Source of the DNA: Acidobacteriota bacterium
GTDB lineage: Bacteria; Acidobacteriota; UBA6911
DNA length: 64,000 nt
Assembly (NCBI GenBank): GCA_012729555.1
Contig: JAAYCX010000010.1
Coordinates: forward strand, 124,001-188,000
Direction of reading: 5' to 3'
Within the stretch, counting starts at the first letter, position 1, and each line of letters opens with the position of its first letter. Shown here piece by piece: positions 34,940-41,921 of the stretch. A model generated the notes under the pieces. The model did not search any database and was not told where the DNA came from. It was given only the letters and a program-made list of their open reading frames with translations. A program made the translations under genes and the position numbers.

Positions 34940-36307
34940 CTAGGCCGCCTTCTTTTCCTGCAGCTGCTCTTTCTGTTTGAAGTTTCCCTTCCGGTCGATC
35001 TCGAAGGAGTCGATGGTCGTCCCGTCCAGTTTCAGCACCCTCACCGCGAGCTTCTTTTTCGAGACCTCCAGCACCCAGTAGTTGGGCTGGTCGAGGGGGT
35101 TGTAGAAGAAGCCGTGGAACTCCTTCTTCACGTTGTCCTTGTAGGTCTTGCCCCCGCTCTGCCCCACGACGAGGTAGATCGTCCCCTCCGAGGCCTTTTT
35201 CATCGCGACGCCCCCCTTCATGGGGGGGGTGCGGGCGATCCCGTGGTCGTGGGCGCTGAAAACCAGGTCGACGCCGTGACGCTCCAGGATGGGGCAGAAG
35301 GCGTCCCGGATTTCGGCCTCGTCCCGGTTCATCTTGGTTCCGTAGGGGGGGCGGTGGAAGAAGGCGATCTTCCAGGGGGCCGCACTCGCCGCCAGGTCCC
35401 GCTCGAGCCACGCCTTCTGGGCCGTGAGGATGTCCCCCTGCTGGCGCTGCTCCACCTGCTGGCTGTCGAGCACCACGAAATGCACCGGGCCGTAATCGTA
35501 GGAATAGGCCTGGCCCCGGAGTCCCTCGGGCCCGTTCCCGGGCAGGGTGAACTGCGCGAGGTAGTAATCCTGCCTCGAGACCTTCCTGGACCCGTAATGC
35601 TCGTGGTTCCCCGATACCGGCATGAGGGGGAGCCGGTCGATGATGCCCCGGGAGGCGGCAAACCAGGCGTTCCAGTGGGCCTGCATCAGCCCCCAGTCGG
35701 TCAGGTCGCCGTTGATGACCATGAAGCGGGCGTCCGGGTTCTCGCCGATCGCCCGGAGCGCCGTGCGGCGCCAGAGGCCGAAGGGGGCGTCCCCGGTGAT
35801 CGGGGCCTGGCTGTCGCCGAAAAGGAGGAATTTGAACCGGTCGACCTTCTTCCGGGCGGTCTCGAAACTCGAGGTATCGCTCCACCGTTCGCCGCCGCCG
35901 ACCCGGTAGGCGTAGCGCTTGCCCGGGGTGAGCCCCGTCAGGGTGGCGGAAAAGACGCGGGCCGTTCCCAGGTCGGAGGTGAAGTCATGCGCCGTCCCCG
36001 GCGCCCGGAGCGCTTTGCCCGTGAGGGTGGGCCCCTGCCCGTACTCGACGAAGCTCTCCCCGACCGTGCCGTCCGTTCTCCAGGTGACCGTCATCGTCGT
36101 GGCCGGGTCTCCCGTCCAGGTGAGGGTGACATGATCGGGCGTCGCCGAGGCCCCTGTAGTCGGGGCCTCGGCCGTCGCCGTGGCCCCCGTCGTTGGGGCC
36201 TCGGGCGTCGCCGTGGCCCCCGTCCCCGGGGTCTGGGCCGTCACCGCCAGGGATAGGCCGACCGCCAGGGCCGCCGCCGCCAGGATCCTGATGCCGGAAA
36301 TCTTCAT
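34940..36307 (-). CDS. Exported purple-acid-phosphatase-like metallophosphoesterase
   Basis: A 455-residue enzyme. The ATG at 36307 begins a signal peptide (MKISGIRILAAAALAVGLSL). Residues ~25-60 are a low-complexity repeat, ~60-155 a Fn3-like domain (TMTVTWRTDGTVGESFVEYG ... LTPGKRYAYRV), and ~165-420 a calcineurin-like phosphatase: LLFGDSQ, INGDLTDWG, VSGNHEHYG, FFHRPPYG and FSAHDHG are the metal sites in order. Members hydrolyse phosphate monoesters at a dinuclear metal centre. It is exported, single-gene and convergent with the rhodanese-fusion gene. Substrate unknown. Confidence 0.9.
   Translation of the reverse strand: MKISGIRILAAAALAVGLSLAVTAQTPGTGATATPEAPTTGATATAEAPTTGASATPDHVTLTWTGDPATTMTVTWRTDGTVGESFVEYGQGPTLTGKALRAPGTAHDFTSDLGTARVFSATLTGLTPGKRYAYRVGGGERWSDTSSFETARKKVDRFKFLLFGDSQAPITGDAPFGLWRRTALRAIGENPDARFMVINGDLTDWGLMQAHWNAWFAASRGIIDRLPLMPVSGNHEHYGSRKVSRQDYYLAQFTLPGNGPEGLRGQAYSYDYGPVHFVVLDSQQVEQRQQGDILTAQKAWLERDLAASAAPWKIAFFHRPPYGTKMNRDEAEIRDAFCPILERHGVDLVFSAHDHGIARTPPMKGGVAMKKASEGTIYLVVGQSGGKTYKDNVKKEFHGFFYNPLDQPNYWVLEVSKKKLAVRVLKLDGTTIDSFEIDRKGNFKQKEQLQEKKAA
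36135..36235. repeat. 33-bp tandem repeat coding for an ATxEAPTTGAT linker
   Basis: About three imperfect copies of a 33-bp unit (gcctcgggcgtcgccgtggc core) inside the phosphatase gene. They encode an 11-residue Thr/Ala/Pro repeat after the signal peptide. The reading frame is kept, so copy number can vary freely. Confidence 0.75.
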
Positions 36308-36484
36308 CGCACAACCTCTTCGTTCAGGGTGGAACATGGACATCCTCCGCCGCAGGCGTCCTTTCGGGCCGCCGCGTTACGAGATTGGAGCCCACCGGGG
36401 AGCCGCTGTCAACGATAAAGAGCGCGGTCGGGCGTCTGGCCGGATTCTTGCTTGGATTCCTTTGTTTCACAACCAGGGGGAATT

Positions 36485-37435
36485 ATGGTGCAATCTGACC
36501 GGATGGTGGAAGCGGACGAGGTCCGCGTCTGGGTTCTCACGGACAACTACTACGACTCGCTGAGGCCCGATTCGGAGGTGTCGACCCACTACCGCGTGGG
36601 CGCGGGCGAATGTGTCCACGCCGAGCATGGGCTTTCCTACTACATCGAGGTGGCCACGGGCGCGGGGACGAGCCGCTGCATGTTCGATTTCGGCCTCGAC
36701 GGGGAAAGGATCCTGGACAACGCGCGGCTCCTGGGCCTGGACCTCGGGAAGAGCGAGGCTTTTGTCCTGAGCCACGGGCATTTCGACCACTGGTCGGGGG
36801 CGGAGGAGATCCTCCGGCGGATCGGGAGCCCCGGGAGCCTCCCCTTTTATGTCGGGGAGGAGGCGTTTCTCCGCCGGGGGTCGTTGCGCCCCGGCACCAC
36901 GGAGGTGCAGGATATCGGCAAGCTGGAAAGAGGCGGGATCGAGGCCCTGGGGGTGCGCCTGGTCGAGGTCCGGGAGCCGGCCTGGATCCTCCCCGGAATC
37001 GGGGTGACGGGAAAGATCGGGCGGGAGACCGATTACGAAACTCCGAATCCCGCCCTGCTGGTGCGGCGGGGGGGGCGGATGGAGCCGGACGATTTCCGGG
37101 GGGAGCTGGCCCTCTTCTTCGTGTTGAAGGGGAAGGGGCTGGTGGTGGTTTCCGGCTGCGCCCATGCGGGAATCGTCAACACCGTCCGGCACGCGCAGAA
37201 GGTTTCGGGCGTCCGGGAGGTCCATGCCGTCATCGGCGGTTTCCACCTGATCAACGCCCCCTCCGACAGGATCCGGAGGACGCTCGAGGCGATCCGGGAA
37301 CTGGAGCCCCGGCACCTGGTCCCGGCCCACTGCACCGGCTTCGAGGCTCTCGCCGCCTTCAGCCGGGAGATGCCCGTAGTTTTCGAACTCAATACGGCGG
37401 CGACCCGGTACCGGTTTTCCGCCTTGACCCGCTAG
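36485..37435 (+). CDS. MBL-fold metallohydrolase
   Basis: A 316-residue metallo-beta-lactamase-fold protein. VLSHGHFDHWSG is the HxHxDH zinc motif, SGCAHAGIVNTVRHA and GGFHLINA later metal/loop blocks, and VPAHCTG the final His region. This set is typical of the group annotated as 7,8-dihydropterin-6-yl-methyl-benzene phosphate synthase, found in many anaerobes and often near metal-cofactor genes. Actual reaction unknown. The ATG at 36485 is right after agggggaatt; a longer frame upstream lacks a ribosome site. It is upstream of the DUF169 gene on the same strand (70-base gap). Confidence 0.85.
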   Translation: MVQSDRMVEADEVRVWVLTDNYYDSLRPDSEVSTHYRVGAGECVHAEHGLSYYIEVATGAGTSRCMFDFGLDGERILDNARLLGLDLGKSEAFVLSHGHFDHWSGAEEILRRIGSPGSLPFYVGEEAFLRRGSLRPGTTEVQDIGKLERGGIEALGVRLVEVREPAWILPGIGVTGKIGRETDYETPNPALLVRRGGRMEPDDFRGELALFFVLKGKGLVVVSGCAHAGIVNTVRHAQKVSGVREVHAVIGGFHLINAPSDRIRRTLEAIRELEPRHLVPAHCTGFEALAAFSREMPVVFELNTAATRYRFSALTR

Positions 37436-37505
37436 ATGGAGAGGCCTATAAGGGGACATCCACGGAAATCCCCGGCTCGCGCATCGGATCATCGGAGGAG
37501 ACCGC

Positions 37506-38354
37506 ATGAAAAACAGATACACTCGACGTGAGGCGCTGGAACTGGGGTTGGGCGCCGTCGCGCTGGGAGCTTCCGCGACTTTGACTTCCGCGGCCCAAAC
37601 CCCGAAAACCGTTACCAAGGAGGAGCGCATGCCCGCAGTGAAGGACTTCAATACGTACGGGGAAAAACTGGAACACACCCTGATCCTGAGGACATCCCCC
37701 ATTGCCCTGAAAATGCTGGAGACCGAATCGGAGATTCCGCCCGGCGCCTTCCGCCCCTCCAGGGACGGCAAGTGCCACATCGCCCAGTGCCAGGCTTTCG
37801 CCCTGTCGCGGCGTGAAGGGAAGACCGTGGCGATGCTCAAGGAGGACCACTGGTGCCCGACCGCGCTGATGGCTTACGGGATGGTGGAGAAACCCGATTC
37901 GATCTCTGCCTGGACCCACCCCTACGACTCCTTCGAGCGGGGGAAGTATATCGGGGTCCTCTCCGCCCCGCTCAAGAGCGCCTCCTTCGTGCCCGACCTG
38001 GTCGTCGCCTACATGAACAACGCCCAGCTCCGGGCGCTGCTCCTGTCGATGAAGGTCGAGGAGGTGCCCGAGGTCCGGGGCCACTTCTTCCCCCCCTCCT
38101 GCGGCTACTCGGTCGTGGACCCGATCAAGACCGGGAAATCGTGGGTGGTGCTCCCCGACCCGGGGGAGTACCAGCGGGCGCTGACGGCCGAGGACGAGAT
38201 CATCTTCTCCGTCCCCCGGGACCGGATGCCGGGCCTCGTCGCGGGGCTCGAAGCGGGGGGGATGTTCTCCTACAAGGGGCACAACATGGTCATGCTCCCC
38301 GATTTCGAACAGCCGCAGTTTTACAAGGACCTGTTCAAGAGCTGGGGGCTGTAG
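37506..38354 (+). CDS. DUF169-domain protein with Tat-like signal
   Basis: A 282-residue protein. The N terminus TRREALELGLGAVALGASA has twin arginines and a hydrophobic stretch, so Tat export is possible. Residues ~50-275 are a DUF169 domain (LEHTLILRTSPIALKMLE, CHIAQCQAFALSRREGKT, HWCPTALMAYG, SCGYSVVDPIKTG), which holds several conserved Cys residues. DUF169 proteins are common in sulfate reducers and methanogens and have no proven role. The 3' end overlaps the NifS gene end by 20 bases on the other strand. Transcribed after the MBL gene. Confidence 0.85.
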   Translation: MKNRYTRREALELGLGAVALGASATLTSAAQTPKTVTKEERMPAVKDFNTYGEKLEHTLILRTSPIALKMLETESEIPPGAFRPSRDGKCHIAQCQAFALSRREGKTVAMLKEDHWCPTALMAYGMVEKPDSISAWTHPYDSFERGKYIGVLSAPLKSASFVPDLVVAYMNNAQLRALLLSMKVEEVPEVRGHFFPPSCGYSVVDPIKTGKSWVVLPDPGEYQRALTAEDEIIFSVPRDRMPGLVAGLEAGGMFSYKGHNMVMLPDFEQPQFYKDLFKSWGL

Positions 38355-39504
38355 GCCGCTGGATCGACGAGATGGCGCGCAGGCGGGCGACCGTCCTGCC
38401 CAGGGCGTCCACGGCGGCTTCGAGCTCCTTCTCCTCCGTATGCCGGCCGAGCGAAACCCGGACGGAGCCCTGCGCCTCCTTCGGGGAAAGCCCCATGGCC
38501 AGAAGGACGTGGGAGGGCTCCGGGTCCCCGGTGGAGCAGGCCGAGCCGGTCGAGATGCAGATCCCGCCCAGGTCGAGTCCCAGCACGATCGACTCCCCGT
38601 CGACGGCGTCGAAGCTCAGGTTCGAAGTGTTGGGCACGCGCGGCGCCCCGCGCCCGTTGACGCGCGAGCCCGGAATGGTCTCGAGGACCCGGATCTCGAA
38701 CCGGTCCCTCATGCCGGCCAGCCTTTCGGTTTCCGCCGCGGCCGATTCCACGGCCAGGGAAAGGGCCGTGGCCAGGCCGACGATGCCGGGCACGTTTTCC
38801 GTCCCGGCGCGCAGGCCGTGTTCATGGGGGCCGCCGGTGATCCGGGGAGAGATCGGGGTCCCCTTGCGGACGTAGAGCGCGCCGACCCCCTTGGGGCCGT
38901 AGAACTTGTGCGCCGAAAAGGAGAGGAGGTCGGCGCCGGTTCCGCACAATTTTTCCGGCAGTTTCCCCGCCGTCTGGACCGCGTCGGAATGGAACACGAT
39001 TCCCCGCTCCCGGGCGATCCGGGCGATCTCCCCGACCGGCTGGAGCACGCCCGTTTCGTTGTTGGCGTGCATGACGGTGACGAGGATGGTTTCCTCCGTG
39101 AGGCTCTTCTCCAGTTCCTCCAGCCGGACCAGGCCGTCGCCGTCGACCGGGAGATAGGTGACGCGATACCCTTCGGCCTCGAGCGCGCGGCAGGTGTAGA
39201 GCACGGCATGGTGCTCCACGGAGGTGGTGACGATGTGGTTGCCGCGGGCGCGGAGCGCGGCCGCGGCCCCGCGGACGGCGAGGTTGTCCGCTTCCGTCCC
39301 GCTCGCGCAGAAGACGATCTCGCCGGTTTCGGCGCCGATGCACTCTGCGACCCGCGCCCGCCCCTTTTCCATGGCGATCCGCGCCTGGTTGCCGAAGCGG
39401 TAGGGGCTCGAGCTGTTGCCCCACCGTTCGGTCATGTAGGGGGTCATGATCTCGAACACCCGGCGGTCGAGCGGGGTGGTGGCGTTGTGATCGAGGTAAA
39501 TCAC
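38335..39504 (-). CDS. nifS: Cysteine desulfurase
   Basis: A 389-residue PLP enzyme of the NifS/IscS type that releases sulfur from cysteine onto an active-site Cys. YLDHNATTPL opens the protein, HEHGLRAGTENV and SFSAHKFYGPKG (PLP Lys) are family blocks, and the persulfide Cys lies in STGSACSTGDPEPSH, a short loop of the NifS group I. The start overlaps the NifU-like gene stop by four bases. Together they make sulfide and scaffold for Fe-S or mixed-metal clusters. Nitrogenase genes are absent, so nifS here means the family only. Confidence 0.92.
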   Translation of the reverse strand: MIYLDHNATTPLDRRVFEIMTPYMTERWGNSSSPYRFGNQARIAMEKGRARVAECIGAETGEIVFCASGTEADNLAVRGAAAALRARGNHIVTTSVEHHAVLYTCRALEAEGYRVTYLPVDGDGLVRLEELEKSLTEETILVTVMHANNETGVLQPVGEIARIARERGIVFHSDAVQTAGKLPEKLCGTGADLLSFSAHKFYGPKGVGALYVRKGTPISPRITGGPHEHGLRAGTENVPGIVGLATALSLAVESAAAETERLAGMRDRFEIRVLETIPGSRVNGRGAPRVPNTSNLSFDAVDGESIVLGLDLGGICISTGSACSTGDPEPSHVLLAMGLSPKEAQGSVRVSLGRHTEEKELEAAVDALGRTVARLRAISSIQRPTAPSS

Positions 39505-39950
39505 GGCCGCGCCCCCCCGTTCTCCGGTGTCCGGCTTTCCCAGTCCTGGATCGCCGCCTGCAGCGCCATCACTCCCAGCAGGGAGCAGTGCTTCTTCCTT
39601 TCGGGGATGCCGCCGAGGGCTTCCACCACGTCGTCGTCGGTGATCCGGCGCGCCTCCTCGATCGATTTTCCCCGGGCCAGTTCGGTCAGCATGCTGCTGG
39701 TGGCGATGGCGCCGGGGCAGCCGAAGGACTTGAAGGCGATCTTCTCGATCCGGCCCTCCCGGACCTGGATCCAGAGCTTCATCTGGTCCCCGCAGGAAGG
39801 GTCTCCGACCAGGCCGTAGCCGTCCGTCTCCGCCTCGGGGAGTTCCCCCACGTTGCGCGGGTTGGTGAAATGCTCGATCACCTCTTCGTTGTAAAAAAGG
39901 ATGGGTCCCGCGAAATCGGGCTGTTCCATCCCTTCGTCAGGGTTGTCCAT
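39501..39950 (-). CDS. nifU: NifU/IscU-type Fe-S scaffold
   Basis: A 149-residue scaffold. The three conserved ligands are all there: DPSCGDQMKL, FGCPGAIATSSML and KHCSLLGVMA. It is IscU-length with no C-terminal NfuA domain. The ATG at 39950 follows an agggag site; a longer frame to 40028 has no such site. It precedes NifS with a four-base overlap, so scaffold and sulfur donor are made together. A TGCA-AAA-TGCA motif lies 51-63 bases upstream of the start (40001-40013), the same motif as at the sigma-54 promoters, which suggests common control, though no sigma-54 promoter is visible here. Confidence 0.9.
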   Translation of the reverse strand: MDNPDEGMEQPDFAGPILFYNEEVIEHFTNPRNVGELPEAETDGYGLVGDPSCGDQMKLWIQVREGRIEKIAFKSFGCPGAIATSSMLTELARGKSIEEARRITDDDVVEALGGIPERKKHCSLLGVMALQAAIQDWESRTPENGGARP

Positions 39951-40000
39951 GAAATCGTCTCCCTTGATCGCCTGTGAACTCGGAATTCTGGCGGGAATCC

Positions 40001-40013
40001 GTGCAAAATGCAA
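40001..40013. promoter_or_regulatory. TGCA-WWW-TGCA site upstream of nifU
   Basis: GTGCAAAATGCAA (contains TGCA-AAA-TGCA) lies 51-63 bases ahead of the nifU start. It differs by one base from the complement of the site at 41894. No correctly spaced -24/-12 element accompanies it. Confidence 0.5.
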
Positions 40014-40034
40014 CCGCGATCGGGGCAAAAACCG

Positions 40035-40463
40035 CTATTGCTCCCGGTCGATGAACTTCCCGGAGGCCCGTACCAGCACCCGGCCGTTCTGCTCGAGTTC
40101 CGCCTCGAGAACATAGAGGGGGGGTTCGTATTCGCGCAGCCACGCCCTGACCGTCGCCGCCTGATCGATTTCGACCGGGAGCTGGTAGCGGAGGATCATC
40201 CGGGCCGTCAGGGCGCTGATATCGTGGGCGAAAAGGCAGTTGGCCATCGCCGCGTCCAGGAGCATGGAGCTGACGCCGCCGTGGAGCAGGCCGGGATAGC
40301 CCTGGTAGATGCGGGCGCACTGAAACGCCGCCTGTACCCCGCCGTCGTCGCAGACGGCGAACTCCAGCCCGAGGCCGGGGATTTTACCCGGGCTGCAGGC
40401 GACGCAGCCCGGGTGCTCCCGTTCCCTGCACTTTTCGAGATGCTGTTGCGTGGGGGTAGGCAT
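40035..40463 (-). CDS. PaaI-type hotdog thioesterase
   Basis: A 142-residue acyl-CoA thioesterase-like protein. YPGLLHGGVSSMLLDAAMANCLF is the hotdog helix with the family HGG motif and acidic catalytic residue, and LRYQLPVEIDQAATVRAWL is a core strand. The N terminus carries two CxxC-like Cys pairs (CREREHPGCVAC), unusual for a short PaaI protein and possibly metal-binding. It lies between nifU and the third NifX-like gene on the same strand (33-base gap to the latter), so it may share the sigma-54 promoter at 40959. Substrate unknown. Confidence 0.82.
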   Translation of the reverse strand: MPTPTQQHLEKCREREHPGCVACSPGKIPGLGLEFAVCDDGGVQAAFQCARIYQGYPGLLHGGVSSMLLDAAMANCLFAHDISALTARMILRYQLPVEIDQAATVRAWLREYEPPLYVLEAELEQNGRVLVRASGKFIDREQ

Positions 40464-40496
40464 ATAACGTTTTCCGGATCGGGCGGGGAGCCCGGG

Positions 40497-40871
40497 CTAA
40501 TGGGCGCAGCCCCCTCCGTGTCCCTGGCAGGTGTCGTCGGAGGAGAATTCCCGCAGCCCGTTTTCCCGGAGCAGGGCCAGGTTTTCGCCCACGGTGGGCG
40601 CGGCCGCCCGGTAGATCTTCACGCCCATCTCGCCCAGGCGCATGATGGCCCCCATCCCGATCCCGCCGACCACCAGGGCGTCGGGGAGGTTGCCGCCGAG
40701 CGTCCGGACCGGGTTACAGGCGCCATGTTCCTTGTGTTCGCCGGAGCCGCTGATGGCATCGACCTGGTCGAGCTCCGTGTCGACGATGAGAAATGCCGGG
40801 GCGGAGCCGAAATGTCCGCATACCTGGCTGTCCAGCCCGTTGTCTGCCTCTATGGGGAAACCTACCTTCAT
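40497..40871 (-). CDS. NifX-like protein with Cys/His-rich tail
   Basis: A 124-residue member of the dinitrogenase-cofactor (NifX/NafY) family, third of the cluster. MKVGFPIEADNGLDSQVCGHFGSAPAF is like the archetypal start, and VVGGIGMGAIMRLGEMGVKIY the core. The tail CQGHGGGCAH adds two Cys and two His, a likely metal site. It is the first gene of a minus-strand set (thioesterase, nifU and nifS follow). A sigma-54 promoter is predicted at 40959-40974 (start near 40948, 77-base leader). Role in metal-sulfur cluster binding or delivery is inferred. Confidence 0.85.
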   Translation of the reverse strand: MKVGFPIEADNGLDSQVCGHFGSAPAFLIVDTELDQVDAISGSGEHKEHGACNPVRTLGGNLPDALVVGGIGMGAIMRLGEMGVKIYRAAAPTVGENLALLRENGLREFSSDDTCQGHGGGCAH

Positions 40872-40958
40872 CTGTTCTCTCCTTGTCTGTTACCGGGTTT
40901 TCATCAACCGGCACGAAAGTATAGGCCCATCCGTGATACTTTCATACCCCGGGACCGA

Positions 40959-40974
40959 TGCAATTTGGGGGCCG
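40959..40974 (-). promoter_or_regulatory. Candidate sigma-54 promoter of the NifX-tail gene
   Basis: Minus-strand CGGCCCCCAAATTGCA keeps the -24 GGC, the -12 TTGCA and exact spacing. The -24 box departs from consensus at three positions. Predicted start near 40948. Confidence 0.6.
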
Positions 40975-40993
40975 CAAGCGACGGCGCCGCGGC

Positions 40994-41009
40994 GGGAATG
41001 CCGATTGCA
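40994..41009 (+). promoter_or_regulatory. Candidate sigma-54 promoter of the DUF364 gene
   Basis: GGGAATGCCGATTGCA keeps the -24 GG, the -12 TTGCA and exact spacing, with three mismatches in the -24 box. Predicted start near 41020, about 50 bases before the coding start. Confidence 0.5.
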
Positions 41010-41070
41010 TGCTCCGGAAAGGGGCGGCGCCCCGGACGGGCGAACGCGACAGAGGAAAGGGAGGATGCGG

Positions 41071-41817
41071 ATGCTGGCGAACCAACTGGTGGATTACGTG
41101 AAAGAACGGGGCGCGGGCCGGAAGGCGGCCGATGTCAGGATCGGGCTGGGCTATACGGCCGTCCGGGTCGAGGACGCGGGCTGCGGCCTCGCCTACACCC
41201 TTCACGAGGGGGAGTACGAGTCGTGCTGCGTGGTGGCCGAGGCCGGCCGGGTGGCCGGGCGCTCGGCTTCGGAACTGGTCGGGTGGCTGCAGAACCCGGA
41301 CGTGACGGCGGCGGCCGTGGGCCTGGCGGCGCTCAACGCCCTCGTTCCCGCTCCTCCGGAGGCGGTGGACGCGGATATCGCCGACGTCCTCCCGGTCCGG
41401 GCGGGGGACGCGGTCGGCATGGTGGGGTATTTCGGGCCCCTGGTCGGCCCCATGAGGGAACGCGCCGGTTCGCTCCGTATCTTCGAGCGGAAAACGAACC
41501 CCGCGCTCGACATCCTGCCCGATACGGAGGCGGGCGCCTATCTCCCGGACTGCGACGTGGTCATCCTCACGGCTTCCGCGCTCCTGAATCGGACGATGGA
41601 CCGGCTCCTGGAACTGTGCGGGAACGCGCGCGAAATCGCGGTGCTCGGACCTTCCACCCCCCTCGTCCCCGAGGTCTTCCGCCCGCGCGGGGTCACGCTC
41701 CTGTCGGGTCTCGAGGTCGTGGACCCCGCCCGGATCCTCCAGATCGTGAGCGAGGGGGGCGGGACACGCCAGTTCGGCCGCGCGGTCCGCAAACTGTCGC
41801 TGCGGTTGCGGGAGTAG
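41071..41817 (+). CDS. DUF4213/DUF364 putative heavy-metal-chelation protein
   Basis: A 248-residue soluble protein. The N-terminal ~75 residues look like DUF4213 (IGLGYTAVRVEDAGCGLAYTL) and the rest like DUF364, both described in Pfam as putative heavy-metal chelation domains: VGMVGYFGPLVGPM, LRIFERKTNP, DVVILTASALLNRTMDRLLELC and VAVLGPSTPL-like blocks are recognisable. It stands between the divergent sigma-54 promoters and the second activator gene. The ATG at 41071 follows agggagg with six-base spacing; an in-frame ATG at 41065 is the alternative. A metal-sensing or metal-storage role fits the neighbours but is unproven. Confidence 0.82.
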   Translation: MLANQLVDYVKERGAGRKAADVRIGLGYTAVRVEDAGCGLAYTLHEGEYESCCVVAEAGRVAGRSASELVGWLQNPDVTAAAVGLAALNALVPAPPEAVDADIADVLPVRAGDAVGMVGYFGPLVGPMRERAGSLRIFERKTNPALDILPDTEAGAYLPDCDVVILTASALLNRTMDRLLELCGNAREIAVLGPSTPLVPEVFRPRGVTLLSGLEVVDPARILQIVSEGGGTRQFGRAVRKLSLRLRE

Positions 41818-41861
41818 CCCCCCGTCGCTCCGCCGCCTGCCTCTTTTTCCCACTTCGGGAG

Positions 41862-41874
41862 TTGCATAATGCAA
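41862..41874. promoter_or_regulatory. TGCA-WWW-TGCA palindrome upstream of the second activator gene
   Basis: TTGCATAATGCAA is a perfect inverted repeat around the central A. It lies 48-60 bases before the GTG at 41922. Confidence 0.6.
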
Positions 41875-41893
41875 ACAACATGGTATGTTTATC

Positions 41894-41906
41894 TTGCATT
41901 TTGCAT
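41894..41906. promoter_or_regulatory. TGCA-WWW-TGCA site close to the start of the second activator gene
   Basis: TTGCATTTTGCAT (TGCA-TTT-TGCA) ends 15 bases before the GTG start at 41922. Protein bound here would block the ribosome site or promoter, so autorepression is plausible. Confidence 0.55.
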
Positions 41907-41921
41907 TGTTTTGGGGGAATT

